A stretch of 47,285 bases of DNA from Sphaerosporella brunnea (lineage: Eukaryota; Ascomycota; Pezizomycetes; Pezizales; Pyronemataceae): the NCBI GenBank assembly GCA_008704415.1, contig VXIS01000352.1:1-47285 (forward strand), given 5' to 3'. The translations under genes and the position numbers were made by a program. Numbering within the stretch: the stretch's first letter is position 1; the number at the start of each line of letters is the position of its first letter. Positions 34,731 to 44,360 of the stretch are shown piece by piece. The notes under the pieces were generated by a model. That model was not told the origin of the DNA, ran no database searches, and saw only the letters and a program-made list of their open reading frames with translations.

Positions 34731-37700
34731 ATGCTTGCCGGTGCTGCTGCTCCCGCAAACCGGCCTGGTAATCCTAATCCCCCCTTTGTCTGCATTTGCT
34801 GCCCGCATAATCGACTAACCTGTATGCTGCTTACAGGAAAAATACCCACTCGTCTCTTCGCAGACCTATTAGTATACGACCCTACACGGACGGGTCGGAA
34901 TGTTCTCTGCGAGCCGCCGCCCTACGTCCACGAGTCTGTCGTCGCCAGGCAGCTGCCACCGCAGCCCCACAAGCATCAGTTGAGTCTGAAGTCAACGAAA
35001 AACTCTCTGCCGCGGGATGGAGTCTCTGAAACGAGTGAGCCATGGATGGTTTCCGCGCTGTGCCAAACTTGCCGCCTGCATGTACGCATTACGGTAGACT
35101 CATCCCAGCCAAGCTTGTCGGAATCCGAGCCGTGCTCGGAAGGTCATAACCCCATGCATTTCTTTCGATATGAGCCCTCAAAATCTCGACCGATCACTGG
35201 GGAGATTCTCTCCACGGAGAGATGGGAGGATGTGAGAGTGTTCAGTTGTGCGGCGACAAAATGCCCAACCATTGTTACGGTCACGACTAAGGCGCCCATT
35301 CTCCACCAGGGGTTTGTGGAGCTGTTGACGGACGAGGGGACATTAATGCGGAGGGCCATGGCTTTCGGCGAGACGCAGGGCAGATCATATGCGGGCGCCG
35401 ATGTGTCGGCGTACAAGTCGTTGAAAGCGCTCTTCAGTTATCTCAGCAATGCGAAGCACCTTGACACCCGGGATATCCCCCGGGGAAACCCAAAATATCT
35501 TAGTCTTCTGTCTGATGAGTGTCGAGAGATCATGAAAGCGGCACATTTCAAAGAAAAGCGGGTAATAATGAGTGTACACCTAAATCGAGTGATAGACACT
35601 GACTCGGAATAGCTCGAGGATGGTTCATTAGTTTGGACCCCGATTTCCGCGGCTGAGCTCGAAAAAAATAGTCTAGCCGCTCAAGACCTCTACGATATGC
35701 TCGAGGAGGTCATGATATTGATGGACAATTACAGACCACAGGGGCAGGGTGAGCGAGGCCTGTTCCGCACGTATATAGCTGGAAGCACGGAGCTAATGTT
35801 CAAAAGAACCATGCCGTCAAGGCATCCAGTCGGCAGATAGAGAAATTAAGCGCATCCTCAGCGGATCGTGTTGGTTGTCCTGATGCTCTACTTATTGGAT
35901 TCTTCATGAATACTCACGCATAGCAGACGAATCCAATGTTAAGGTCAACCGTCCAGATTTACCCGAGCACCCGTGGGTTCCTGTTTGTCCTTTCACCGGG
36001 TAGATCGCGGGCGCTGATTGTGGGGTCCCAGATATTATGCCGTGCTTGGCTTAGTGCCAGAAGTCGGAGATCGCATTGTCAGCTGGGCATACAACAGGCA
36101 GCAAGAATTGAATCCTGACGACCTGCCATTTTACTTTGAATGTTTCAAGCTTCTAGCATCTGGTAGAAATAGTGAGGCTCTACAGGTAGAAGTGGCTACA
36201 CTTCAATCACAAGGCGCATTCACCACATCAGACCTCACCGAAGCATACAAAGCCCTCGGTATAAATCCCAACGAGCCGGACGAAGAACTAATCATAGGGA
36301 TATTCCGCTCTCGCCTTCAAGACTCCCCGCGACAGGAGAGTTCGTTAAGAAGCCACCTCAATATCATAGGGACGCGTAGACAGAGCGACAAGCTGAAGGC
36401 CGCTTCGAGAGGTATATTCATTCCAACTTATGAACTGGTATGCCCCATACTGATACTGCACCGCGATAGCTCGCATCGGACTCGCAGGCGCATACGCCTG
36501 GCTGGGCGAGGGCACCGGACAGGCTACAGACGACGCAGTTATTCTCACCGCTTACCAACTGAAAGTAAGTGCCGACCATTGATCTGCTGGTTTCGCTCTA
36601 ATCAGTCTACAGATAGAAGATAATCCGAACGACGAGGCGACAGGAAAAGAGTGCCTTAAGATTATCGCTGAGAATAGAAAGAGCCCTTTGTTGTTGACAT
36701 TCTTGGAAACCAACGGCGCGGTCTACGACATCCCCCCCGACCTTGATGCGGCTTACGCCGCACTGCAAGCATCGGATCGTAGTCTGAGTGACGATTTGCT
36801 CATCGACGTATTCAAGATTAGGGTAGGAATGCTTTTTCTTTGTCCCCATCCACTCTATGCTTACCCTCTCATGATCATAGGTGTTGGACGCACCTGACCG
36901 TCTTTCCGACCTCCGAGTTGCACTAAGAGTAATTGCCGACAACAGAAATAGCACAAAGATCAAAGAATTCCTGGAAACCGGCGACACAGAAACCGCAGCC
37001 ATGGGATCTAGCACAGTTCCAGTCGGGCTGGAGAACATTGGCAACACATGTTATTTAAACAGCCTTCTCCAGTTCTATTTTACAATCAAACCGCTGCGCG
37101 AGATGGTCCTGGAGTACGAAAAGCACCAAGAGGAAGAGGTTGCGGACGCCTTCGTCAAGCGGGTTGGTGGTCGCAAGGTCAGCGCGAGGGAGATCGAGCG
37201 TGCGAAGAAGTGTAAGTGATGGATTGCGTGTCGAACAGGTGGATATTACTGACTTGTTGCAGTTCTCGGGGAGCTTCGTACCCTTTTTGAGGACATGAAG
37301 AGCTCAAGATCGTCCGCAGTCACCCCGCGACGCGATCTCGCATACCTCGCACTTGTCAGCTCCAAAGATGACACTGACAATCAGGAAACATCGAAAACAG
37401 TAGCTGAGAACGCCGAGGACAAGATGGATATTGACGAGACTCCAGTCACCCAACCAGAGGATGACGCCGCGAGTGAGACTACTTTGGTCAGCGAAACTCC
37501 GCCGCAGGATGTCAGTATGGTCGATCCGGCGCTGAGGGAAGTTGGGAAGGAAAATATGCCTCCTCCAAGTAATGAGGAAGCCCTGGAGCCGCCAAGTGCG
37601 CCGTCGGAAGATGTAACCATGACCACTGATGATGACAAAGTGACCCTAGTTGGGGAGTCTCCTCTCACACCGCCGCCGGAGGATAGCCAGCCCCCACCGA

Positions 37701-38929
37701 TTCCTAAACGTCCGACTGCCAGGAGAGACACTGTTTCTGAAGTTGACATGTTCGGGCGACAACAGGACGTAACGGAGTGCATTGGAAATGTCATGTTTCA
37801 GTTGGAGGCCGCCATCAAGGCGGAGAGCGTTGATGAGAACGGCGAGCAGATCGACCTTATCAAGCGCCTGTTCTACGGCAAGACCAGGCAAACCCTCGCA
37901 TTTCCGGATTCCGCGGAAGTCAGGACTAAAGACGAGTTCTTCTCGCATTTGATCGTCGATGTTGCTGACGGTGACCGTGATCTATATACCGCACTAGACG
38001 CCAACTTTGACGTCGAGCAGGTTGACCTAGAAGGTCGGCATGCTAAACGGTATCTGTCCGTCACGAACCTGCCGCCAATTCTACAATTCCAGGTCCAGCG
38101 TGTCCAGTTTAGCCGTGAACAGAATGCAGCGTACAAATCGAATGCCCGTCTGAAGTTTCCCTACACAATCTTTATGGACCGTTATCGCGATGACGACGAC
38201 GGTGCAATAAAGGCTCGCAGAGAGCAATCTTGGAAATGGAAGGAAGAGCTTAAGCAACTTCTACTTCGCAAAGAAGAGCTTTCCAATGTCTCCATCCCTA
38301 CCAAGGAAGATCGTGATGCTGTAGGCCATCCTTTTGCTACCGCGTTATGATTTTGGCCACTGACTTTTCACAGCTCAAAATGCCCGGCGGCGCGCTGCTA
38401 GAGTCGCTTTGCGAATACATTGAAGAAAGACAGACGGACGGAACAGACGCCAGCGATCCCGACGATTCAGATGATGAAAAAGGTCGTGGCGATGCTCTCG
38501 CCTGTTTACAGAAGCGGCTTGTAGATGTTCACTATGAGATCGCCGGCATTGACAAAAAGATCAAGGCCCTCGAAAACTACCTAAACCAGCAGTTCACGGA
38601 CCTCCGCAAGTACGGCTATCACATCCACTCCGTGTTCATCCATCGTGGTTCCGTCAGCTTCGGCCATTACTGGATATACATCTGGGACTTCGAGAAGAAG
38701 GTATTCCGGAAATATAATGATCAGTACGTTAGCGAGGTTGTCGACAGCAACGAGGTGTTCACGCACTCGGATACTGATTCTTCGCCGCCCACTCCCTACT
38801 TCTTGGGTGCGTATTCTTTGCTTATACAAGCTGTAGACTTTATGCTAAGATATTCGTGTAGTGTTTGTCCGTGAGGACCTGGCCCTCGACACCACTGAGG
38901 CGGTGAAGCGCGTGTTCGCCGAAACATAG
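34731..38929 (+). CDS. UBP2: Ubiquitin-specific protease Ubp2-like
   Basis: Twelve exons: 34731-34767, 34837-35561, 35613-35748, 35807-35869, 35924-35972, 36032-36411, 36470-36564, 36613-36822, 36881-37211, 37263-38320, 38374-38806 and 38862-38929. They sum to 3585 nt (1194 aa). The N-terminal UBP2 region has Cys/His pairs (CQTCRLHV, CAATKC). The middle contains four repeat-like segments (DRIVSWAYNRQQELNP, EELIIGIFRSRLQDSP, DAVILTAYQLKIEDNP, DLLIDVFKIRVLDAP). The USP catalytic domain has the Cys box GLENIGNTCYLNSLLQ (about residue 650), a long disordered acidic insert (about 700-820) and the His box HIHSVFIHRGSVSFGHYWIY (about 1105). Yeast Ubp2 trims K63 chains and opposes Rsp5. Intron 4 is the weak point: donor GTTGGT, and acceptor at 35923 or 35926. 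Confidence 0.9.
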
Positions 38930-39336
38930 TATCCGCATGGTCCTTTTGCTTCGTCCATTCGACAAAAAACAATTCTTTGCTCTGGGAATGTTTGTATCTA
39001 TGTAGGAGAGGGCGTAACGGTATTGCCATGCGGAGTTTGTATTTCTTCTGGCATTTGGGCGTTTTTTTCTGTCTGCTTTTTTCCCCCTTCTCTTGTGTTC
39101 TCGCCTTTTACCTTTTACCCCTTGGTTTGCGTGGAATGCAAATGCACTTGTATACTCGCAATGCCAGCGACCAGTTTACCATGCCACAAGCAAACGCCGT
39201 GCACACACAAAAGGCACTACAAGGCGACAAAATTAGACACAAAACATAAAAGAGATCGAAAGAAGACCATCCCGCGACAGCGCATGCCAACCACTGCATA
39301 TAAGATAAAATAAAACAAATGGACTATAACCACTAA
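38930..39336. other. 3' flank of UBP2
   Basis: T-rich 3' flank followed by an A-rich part (39210-39320). No gene or element end is seen before the MITE that begins at 39337. Confidence 0.4.
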
Positions 39337-39740
39337 GGGCCTGTCTGGATTCGCTTTATTTAGGAGATAATGGTCATTTGGCCAAAATATCATTAGGAAT
39401 GAAATGAGGGTTTGTGGCGAAATGAGCCCCCGTCAGTATCGCTGATGTCACCGTCAGCGCTCCGGCAACCACCACTCCCGCACCCACCACAGCAAAAACA
39501 TCTGCTTCAGATGCCAGGTGGCTGAGTGACTTCCCCACAGAGCGCAGTGACTTTGCCACATTGCCTTATTACCGGGATAATACGGACGGTCACTGGCATT
39601 GTACTCTAGTACCCGCTGCCCGGCTGCCGCCACGTCACTGTGATCTTGTGCGGCCGAATCCAAACAACCCCCGCTTTAGCGAAAATATATTTTGGCCAAA
39701 TGACCATTATCTCCTAAATAAAGCGAATCCAGACAGGCCC
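39337..39740. mobile_element. PIF/Harbinger-like MITE (404 bp)
   Basis: The two ends are inverted repeats of about 55 bp starting GGGCCTGTCTGGATTCGCTT, nearly perfect. The sequence TAA flanks both sides (39334-39336 and 39741-39743), a 3-bp target duplication typical of PIF/Harbinger (Tourist-like) elements, whose ends often start GGGCCTG or GGCCTTG. There is no transposase inside. It carries at 39561-39585 a copy of the terminal sequence of the element at 20516-21466. The insertion lies 44 bp outside the first base of the left palindrome arm that can be compared. Confidence 0.85.
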
Positions 39741-39741
39741 T

Positions 39742-40528
39742 AATACTTCTCGTAGTAATCGGCAATCCACGAACAGATGATAGGGAAGCATGGCCGAACT
39801 TGACCATTGGGGAATATCACATCTATGCCCTGCTGTTGGATGTCTTCCAGAGGACGGAATAAAATGTCGATAAAAGCGCGATTAGGATGTAGCATCGCTT
39901 GGATGCTTTCAACAGCGTGGAAGAGTGGATGTTGCCAAGCCCCAGGTAGAATGGCCATATTGATTTGTCTCCGGAGTAGTTGGTCATTTAGGATGTGTTG
40001 GAACTTCCAATCAGTGGAATAATGGTTGTCCCGCTGGGCTTCTCGGCCTACATGGCACATATGTTAGTCGTCGGGAACACTCAAACCAGCGCTTGACTTA
40101 CCTGCATTCACCACCACCAGTCACCCGAATTGATCTCAGAATACATTCTCTCTGTATTCTTCGATGGGCTCATAAACCATGCTCGCCTTGTATGTAGGCT
40201 GCTGCATCAAAAATTCGATGCATCGGGCCGGGTTCCGGTGCCAGAAAGGCCAATATTGGTCATTCGAAAGCCTGTTCGGGTCGTTCCTGAGATCAAAAGA
40301 GATCAACTTTCGTTTCCATGAATTCATATCAAGATCGCTGGAAATGCTATCAATTCCCTTACGTAGTGCATAGATGGATGTGGTGGAAGAATCTTGGTCC
40401 ATTCCGGGAATCGCCAGCAGATCGTCGATAGCGGCTTTCGTCAGATTGTGCTCAACGGTCCATCGTGCAAATAGATAGTCTCCCGGCGCCGCTGAAACGC
40501 ACGACCCTAGGATGAGAGTCTTGATTTG
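39742..40528 (-). pseudogene. Plavaka/KDZ-type transposase remnant, left arm
   Basis: Read on the minus strand, conceptual fragments match the Plavaka class of KDZ transposases in order: LFARWTVEHNLTKAAIDDLL, then NPARCIEFLMQQPTYK with YEPIEEY, then SEINSGDWWW in a shifted frame. After an intron-like gap come TIIPLIGSS, NYSGDKSIWPFYLGLGNIHS and, in another frame, FPNGQVRPCFPIICSWIADY. Frames change at least twice and stops interrupt (after ENVF, after DWWW, after SSNTS), so it is not functional as written. It ends in a stop just at the MITE junction; removing the MITE and one TAA still leaves a stop there, so truncation predates the MITE. The catalytic and C-terminal parts are missing. Confidence 0.75.
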
Positions 40529-40651
40529 CGTCCAAAGCCGTCTTCGCCGTCAGTGTCAGTGGCTGTGTGGACAGAACTGGCAAAGCGAAAACAACCTGGA
40601 CGACTACCCAACCGATCCCCTTGCCTGCAAGTCATAGATACTAGGTACCTA

Positions 40652-41234
40652 TGGTGGCGGAATCCTGTAACCTGCCCTCCCATCGCCGTTGGAAACACCA
40701 GATTTTACGCCGGTTTCAACACAACCACAACCAAAAGATAACGCAAAAGCGCTCTCTAGATGCGTAGATAAGTAGCAATAGATGGATTCTAGACAGCAAA
40801 AATTACAGAAAAGTTAAAGGGTAAGGCGCAGTAGCGGGTGTTTCAAGCGGGAATTTTGCGGAGGGTTAGGGTTTTAGGTCGGAGTGGACCCTACTAAACC
40901 ACTTTCGGACTGTAGCGAGTGATTTCTCATGTACACTTTCCTGTTTTGGGAAATCACGAGTGATTTCTAGTGAAGCGCAGCCGCAAGCATTTTTTCCGGC
41001 CCCGCGCTCCCTCGTCCACCGCCGCGCCCTCGTCCACCGCCGCGCCCTCGTCCACCGCCGCGCCCTCGTCCACCACCGCGCCCTCGTCCACCGTTGCGGG
41101 CGCCCCAATCCCCCGTCCGCTCCCTCTTTTCCCGCGAGCGGATACACAGTCTATCACTCGATTCTCCTTAAATAGGTTTAGTTGATCGGCAAGAGAAGTG
41201 GACCCCGAGGGCAGGTTACAGGATTCCGCCACCA
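40652..41234. mobile_element. 583-bp TA-flanked element, left arm
   Basis: A 28-bp inverted repeat beginning TGGTGGCGGAATCCTGTAAC bounds the segment, with TA on both outer sides (40650-40651 and 41235-41236). That is the signature of a Tc1/mariner-superfamily insertion. Inside are a five-unit 18-bp minisatellite (41002-41091), a perfect palindrome GAAATCACGAGTGATTTC type at 40950-40967 and no transposase, so it is non-autonomous. Confidence 0.75.
41002..41091. repeat. 18-bp tandem minisatellite, left arm
   Basis: Five units of 18 bp, unit GTGGACGAGGGCGCGGCG read on the minus strand, with single-base variation in the first and last units. One frame would encode repeated VDEGAA. It lies within the TA-flanked element and is mirrored at 45979-46068. 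Confidence 0.92.
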
Positions 41235-41311
41235 TATGTCCCTTCGTTTGTTGCGCATGCGGCATGCGCGAGCACAGCCCTGTCGGAGAGTCGGCATCTT
41301 CCGGCCATTAA

Positions 41312-41740
41312 GCTGCTAGCAAAGCTCTCCCAATTCCCATTCACGACTCTCCCTCCTCTAATTTATCTCATCATGACAATCTCGATAAATGTCTCACACA
41401 TCACCTCACACAGCACCCGGCATGTGATGTCCCGACACTGGGAGAGCTATCTGAGTGCAATGGAGAGCTTCTAGTTGAAGAAACCAGTGGAACAGTCGCA
41501 CCAACATTTGAAGAAATAGTAAGTAGACCTAAACCCTTCTGGTTCAAAATTATCATGAAACAATTCAGCTGACTTCGTGCCCGCCAGGAAAAGATACCGA
41601 CCGATGTGCAAATTCAACCCCTATACCACATAATGATGCGCAAAGAGCGTCAGCTCAAGAACGAGATGCACGAGATGCACGAGCAAAAGGTGAAGCTTGA
41701 ATCGCGCTTAAACGGGTTCAAGAGTTCAAGAGGGAGTTAG
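41312..41740 (+). CDS. Two-exon coiled-coil gene fragment, left arm
   Basis: An open stretch 41312-41518 joins, through a 69-bp intron with GTAAGT donor and CCGCCAG acceptor, to 41588-41740. The joined frame reads ...ELLVEETSGTVAPTFEEI then EKIPTDVQIQPLYHIMMRKE and RQLKNEMHEMHEQKVKLESR before a stop. The last part is a strongly charged helix, likely a coiled coil. No ATG lies in frame in the first part, so it is either a 3' portion of a gene whose first exon I cannot place or a remnant. I recognise no family. It lies divergent from the Plavaka remnant with the TA-flanked element between them, so it could be an accessory gene of that transposon. Confidence 0.4.
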
Positions 41741-42709
41741 ACTGGCGGCATAATCGCAACTGTGCTTTAGTAGATGCTTTCCTGATTAACGATTGTTAAC
41801 ATTGTGGCACGCACCGCAAAAGAAAAACTGCCTATCCCCTTCCTGCCTAGGCAATCCTCGGCGCCTCGGAAACCTAGTCTTTTGGTTATCTTGTAACGGC
41901 AATTCGCGCGGCGGCGTCGGGGTGCCTAGGGCCAAGCGCGCGATGGGGCGGAGCGGCATAGCGCCGACGGGACAGGGCCGGGTGCCACCGCCAGGATGCC
42001 GAAGGCGGGTAGACGCCCGGTGGATGCGCCGTAGACGCCGCAGACGCGGTTGCACGCGGCCCAGCAATCCCCACTGGCACCGCCTCAGAGTCTGGCCTAG
42101 AGGGGGGTCGTGTGTGGTGGTACAATTCCGGCTGTCAGTGGGTAGGCGCCGTAGAGTCCTCCATCGTCGGCATCTTCAACTCTCGCGATGGTCATGATCA
42201 GGCCGACTGGTGAATTGCCGGTGCGCATGTGTATGCATATGCGCCCGCGCAGGAATGCCTGAATGCCTGAATTCCGGTTGTACGACTGGATCTGACTCCA
42301 AGTCTGACATCCCCATACCGTCAATGCCCACCACTGCCGCGGTAGAATGGTTTGAAAACCTCACCTTCGTAAGATCTGTATTCGCACTAGTATCGCAAGA
42401 TCGCGGTCATAGAGTTGAGCATCGCCACCCAGATCCCAGTTTCGTCATTCCGCAGTCAGCCCCCCCTTCAGCTCCTGTCAGCCTCATCGTGCTCAAAGTC
42501 CACCCACCATCAGCCGCCGACGCAGCTGCCCAAGGTCTCCACCATCCGATCAGAATACACCACGTGGGAGATGTCGCCGCGCAATGTCAGTCTCCAGTAG
42601 TCACTGTCGCCAGTCGCCGCATTCCTCATTGAGTACGGTAGAACTCAAGTGCCTACGGGATAGTCATCATATGCTGCCTCGTCGGGCGGCCATACTGGGA
42701 ATCGGTCCC

Positions 42710-42786
42710 GTTTGTTTGTTTGTTTTAATCATATTGTATTCGGCCGCTTGCGGCCATGACATATGCGAAAGGAAGAGACTATGCTA
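42710..42786 (-). repeat. 77-bp dispersed repeat, left arm
   Basis: Contains the perfect hairpin CGGCCGCTTGCGGCC and the flank TTTAATCAT...CATAGTCTCT type sequence. It matches 21298-21375 at roughly 85 percent by eye, and its mirror lies at 44284-44360. Confidence 0.75.
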
Positions 42787-43091
42787 GGTTCCCCTGGCGC
42801 CGTAGGACTGCGACAGGTAGGCGTCGGGCTCCCTAGGGATCTCATCAATCGATCGGTATCCCGTAGCCGTGTCCTGCCCGGCCGTTTCCCGGCGCCTGCG
42901 GCCGTCTAGACGCCGCGCCGCCTCGGTATATCGGCCTTTTAGGCCCTATTGTCACTTAATACTAGGCGCCTCTACCCTGGTACCTTAAGTTTTACGGTCT
43001 TGAGCAATTGTGCGGTCGCGAAAGCACATAAAGAACTCTCCGACCCCGCAGCAAACGGCCGAAGGCCAACTTTCTTGAAACCACTAGCCAT

Positions 43092-43253
43092 CTATCTCGT
43101 TCGATAAAGATATATTTCAAGAAGGCTTATGAGAACATCCCCTCGTTGGGCAGCTGCTTCACGGAAGCGCCTTTTCTCGAAGGGGACATTCTCTCCCATA
43201 TCTAGGAGGCCGCGGAGGGATTCGACTGAGTTCTGTTTCGAGTCTATGATTAG
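43092..43253 (-). pseudogene. Ankyrin-like fragment, left arm
   Basis: On the minus strand the frame reads LIIDSKQNSVESLRGLLDMG, then ENVPFEKRRFREAAAQRGDV and LISLLEIYL before a stop. The pattern LLDMGENV...AAAQRGDVLISLLE resembles one ankyrin unit. A stop directly precedes it in the same frame, with more open sequence (PHKQSLDGASSN) before that, so this is a decayed or partial gene. The mirror copy is at 43817-43978. Confidence 0.35.
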
Positions 43254-43516
43254 TTAGGGAACCGTGGGACGTGTTGTTTTCGTGAGGCGTTTGCTTGAGT
43301 GAGGCGTTGCTTGAGGCGCCATCGAGTGACTGTTTGTGCGGATACACTGTTGTGTTTGCTTCGATAGATAGCAGAACAACTAATATGACCTGTTGCCTCC
43401 CTAACCGAATGACGTACTTTCAACAGGACGATACACGGTATGATGCTGCGATTGGTTTGGTGGAGCTGGTTTGCATTGAATACGGTTGGGTGTTGTTAGG
43501 GAGCCAGTGTGTGTCG

Positions 43517-43557
43517 CATGCATATTAGAACCACAAGATCAATAATGCCATGCCCCC
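43517..43557. other. Asymmetric spacer of the inverted repeat
   Basis: About 41 bp, beginning CATGCATATTAG and ending CATGCCCCCC, are not mirrored and would form the loop of the 3.7-kb hairpin. The flanks differ by 1-3 nt (CAGTGTGTGTCG against CAGTGTGTCG). Confidence 0.85.
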
Positions 43558-43816
43558 CGACACACTGCTCCCTAACAACACCCAACCGTATTCAATGCAA
43601 ACCAGCTCCACCAAACCAATCGCAGCATCATACCGTGTATCGTCCTGTTGAAAGTACGTCATTCGGTTAGGGAGGCAACAGGTCATATTAGTTGTTCTGC
43701 TATCTATCGAAGCAAACACAACAGTGTATCCGCACAAACAGTCACTCGATGGCGCCTCAAGCAACGCCTCACTCAAGCAACGCCTCACGAAAACAACACG
43801 TCCCACGGTTCCCTAA

Positions 43817-43978
43817 CTAATCATAGACTCGAAACAGAACTCAGTCGAATCCCTCCGCGGCCTCCTAGATATGGGAGAGAATGTCCCCTTCGAGAAAAGG
43901 CGCTTCCGTGAAGCAGCTGCCCAACGAGGGGATGTTCTCATAAGCCTTCTTGAAATATATCTTTATCGAACGAGATAG
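43817..43978 (+). pseudogene. Ankyrin-like fragment, right arm
   Basis: Mirror copy of the fragment at 43092-43253, with the same frame and stops. A short ATG-initiated frame (MPPDTLLPNNTQPYSM...) starts in the spacer at 43550 and might be a 5' exon on this side only, since the ATG itself is not mirrored. Confidence 0.3.
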
Positions 43979-44283
43979 ATGGCTAGTGGTTTCAAGAAAG
44001 TTGGCCTTCGGCCGTTTGCTGCGGGGTCGGAGAGTTCTTTATGTGCTTTCGCGACCGCACAATTGCTCAAGACCGTAAAACTTAAGGTACCAGGGTAGAG
44101 GCGCCTAGTATTAAGTGACAATAGGGCCTAAAAGGCCGATATACCGAGGCGGCGCGGCGTCTAGACGGCCGCAGGCGCCGGGAAACGGCCGGGCAGGACA
44201 CGGCTACGGGATACCGATCGATTGATGAGATCCCTAGGGAGCCCGACGCCTACCTGTCGCAGTCCTACGGCGCCAGGGGAACC

Positions 44284-44360
44284 TAGCATAGTCTCTTCCT
44301 TTCGCATATGTCATGGCCGCAAGCGGCCGAATACAATATGATTAAAACAAACAAACAAAC
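44284..44360 (+). repeat. 77-bp dispersed repeat, right arm
   Basis: Mirror of 42710-42786. In this orientation it runs collinear with 21298-21375: both start TAGCATAGTCTCT, share CATGGCCGCAAGCGGCCGAA and end in ATGATTAAAACAAA-type sequence. Confidence 0.75.

Larger units (their letters stand above)
39785..43516 (+). repeat. Left arm of giant inverted repeat
   Basis: Every landmark in this arm has a reverse-complement partner at coordinate 87070 minus its own position in the right arm; for example 40136-40402 pairs with 46668-46934, and 42210-42632 with 44438-44860. Between about 40022 and 43159 no net indel is detectable and paired conceptual frames are identical. Small indels are seen near 39827 (2 nt), 43287 (1 nt, TTT versus TT) and 43505-43513 (1 and 2 nt). 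The outer limit is set by the window end of the other arm, so the true arm may be longer. Confidence 0.95.

Noticed and set aside
35794..35920. Alternative UBP2 exon reading NHAVKASSRQIEKLSASS then CPDALLIGFFMNTH
   Set aside because: It runs into TAG with no donor available; the other frame (EPCRQGIQSADREIKRILSG) resembles Ubp2 better and yields a complete gene.
39740..39743. Idea that the MITE insertion created the stop that truncates the Plavaka frame
   Set aside because: Removing the element and one TAA restores TATTAGTGG, which still has the stop, so truncation came earlier.
40861..40877. Telomere-like AGGGTTAGGGTTTTAGG near the end of the left arm
   Set aside because: Only two imperfect TTAGGG-like units, inside the TA-flanked element and mirrored in the other arm; not a telomere array.
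41002..41091. Tandem array considered as CRISPR
   Set aside because: Units are adjacent 18-bp repeats without spacers, in a eukaryotic context; it is a minisatellite.
42200..42700. Paired 134-140-codon frames in the arms
   Set aside because: Arg/Pro/Ser-rich translations overlapping on both strands in GC-rich repeat DNA; no recognisable domain.
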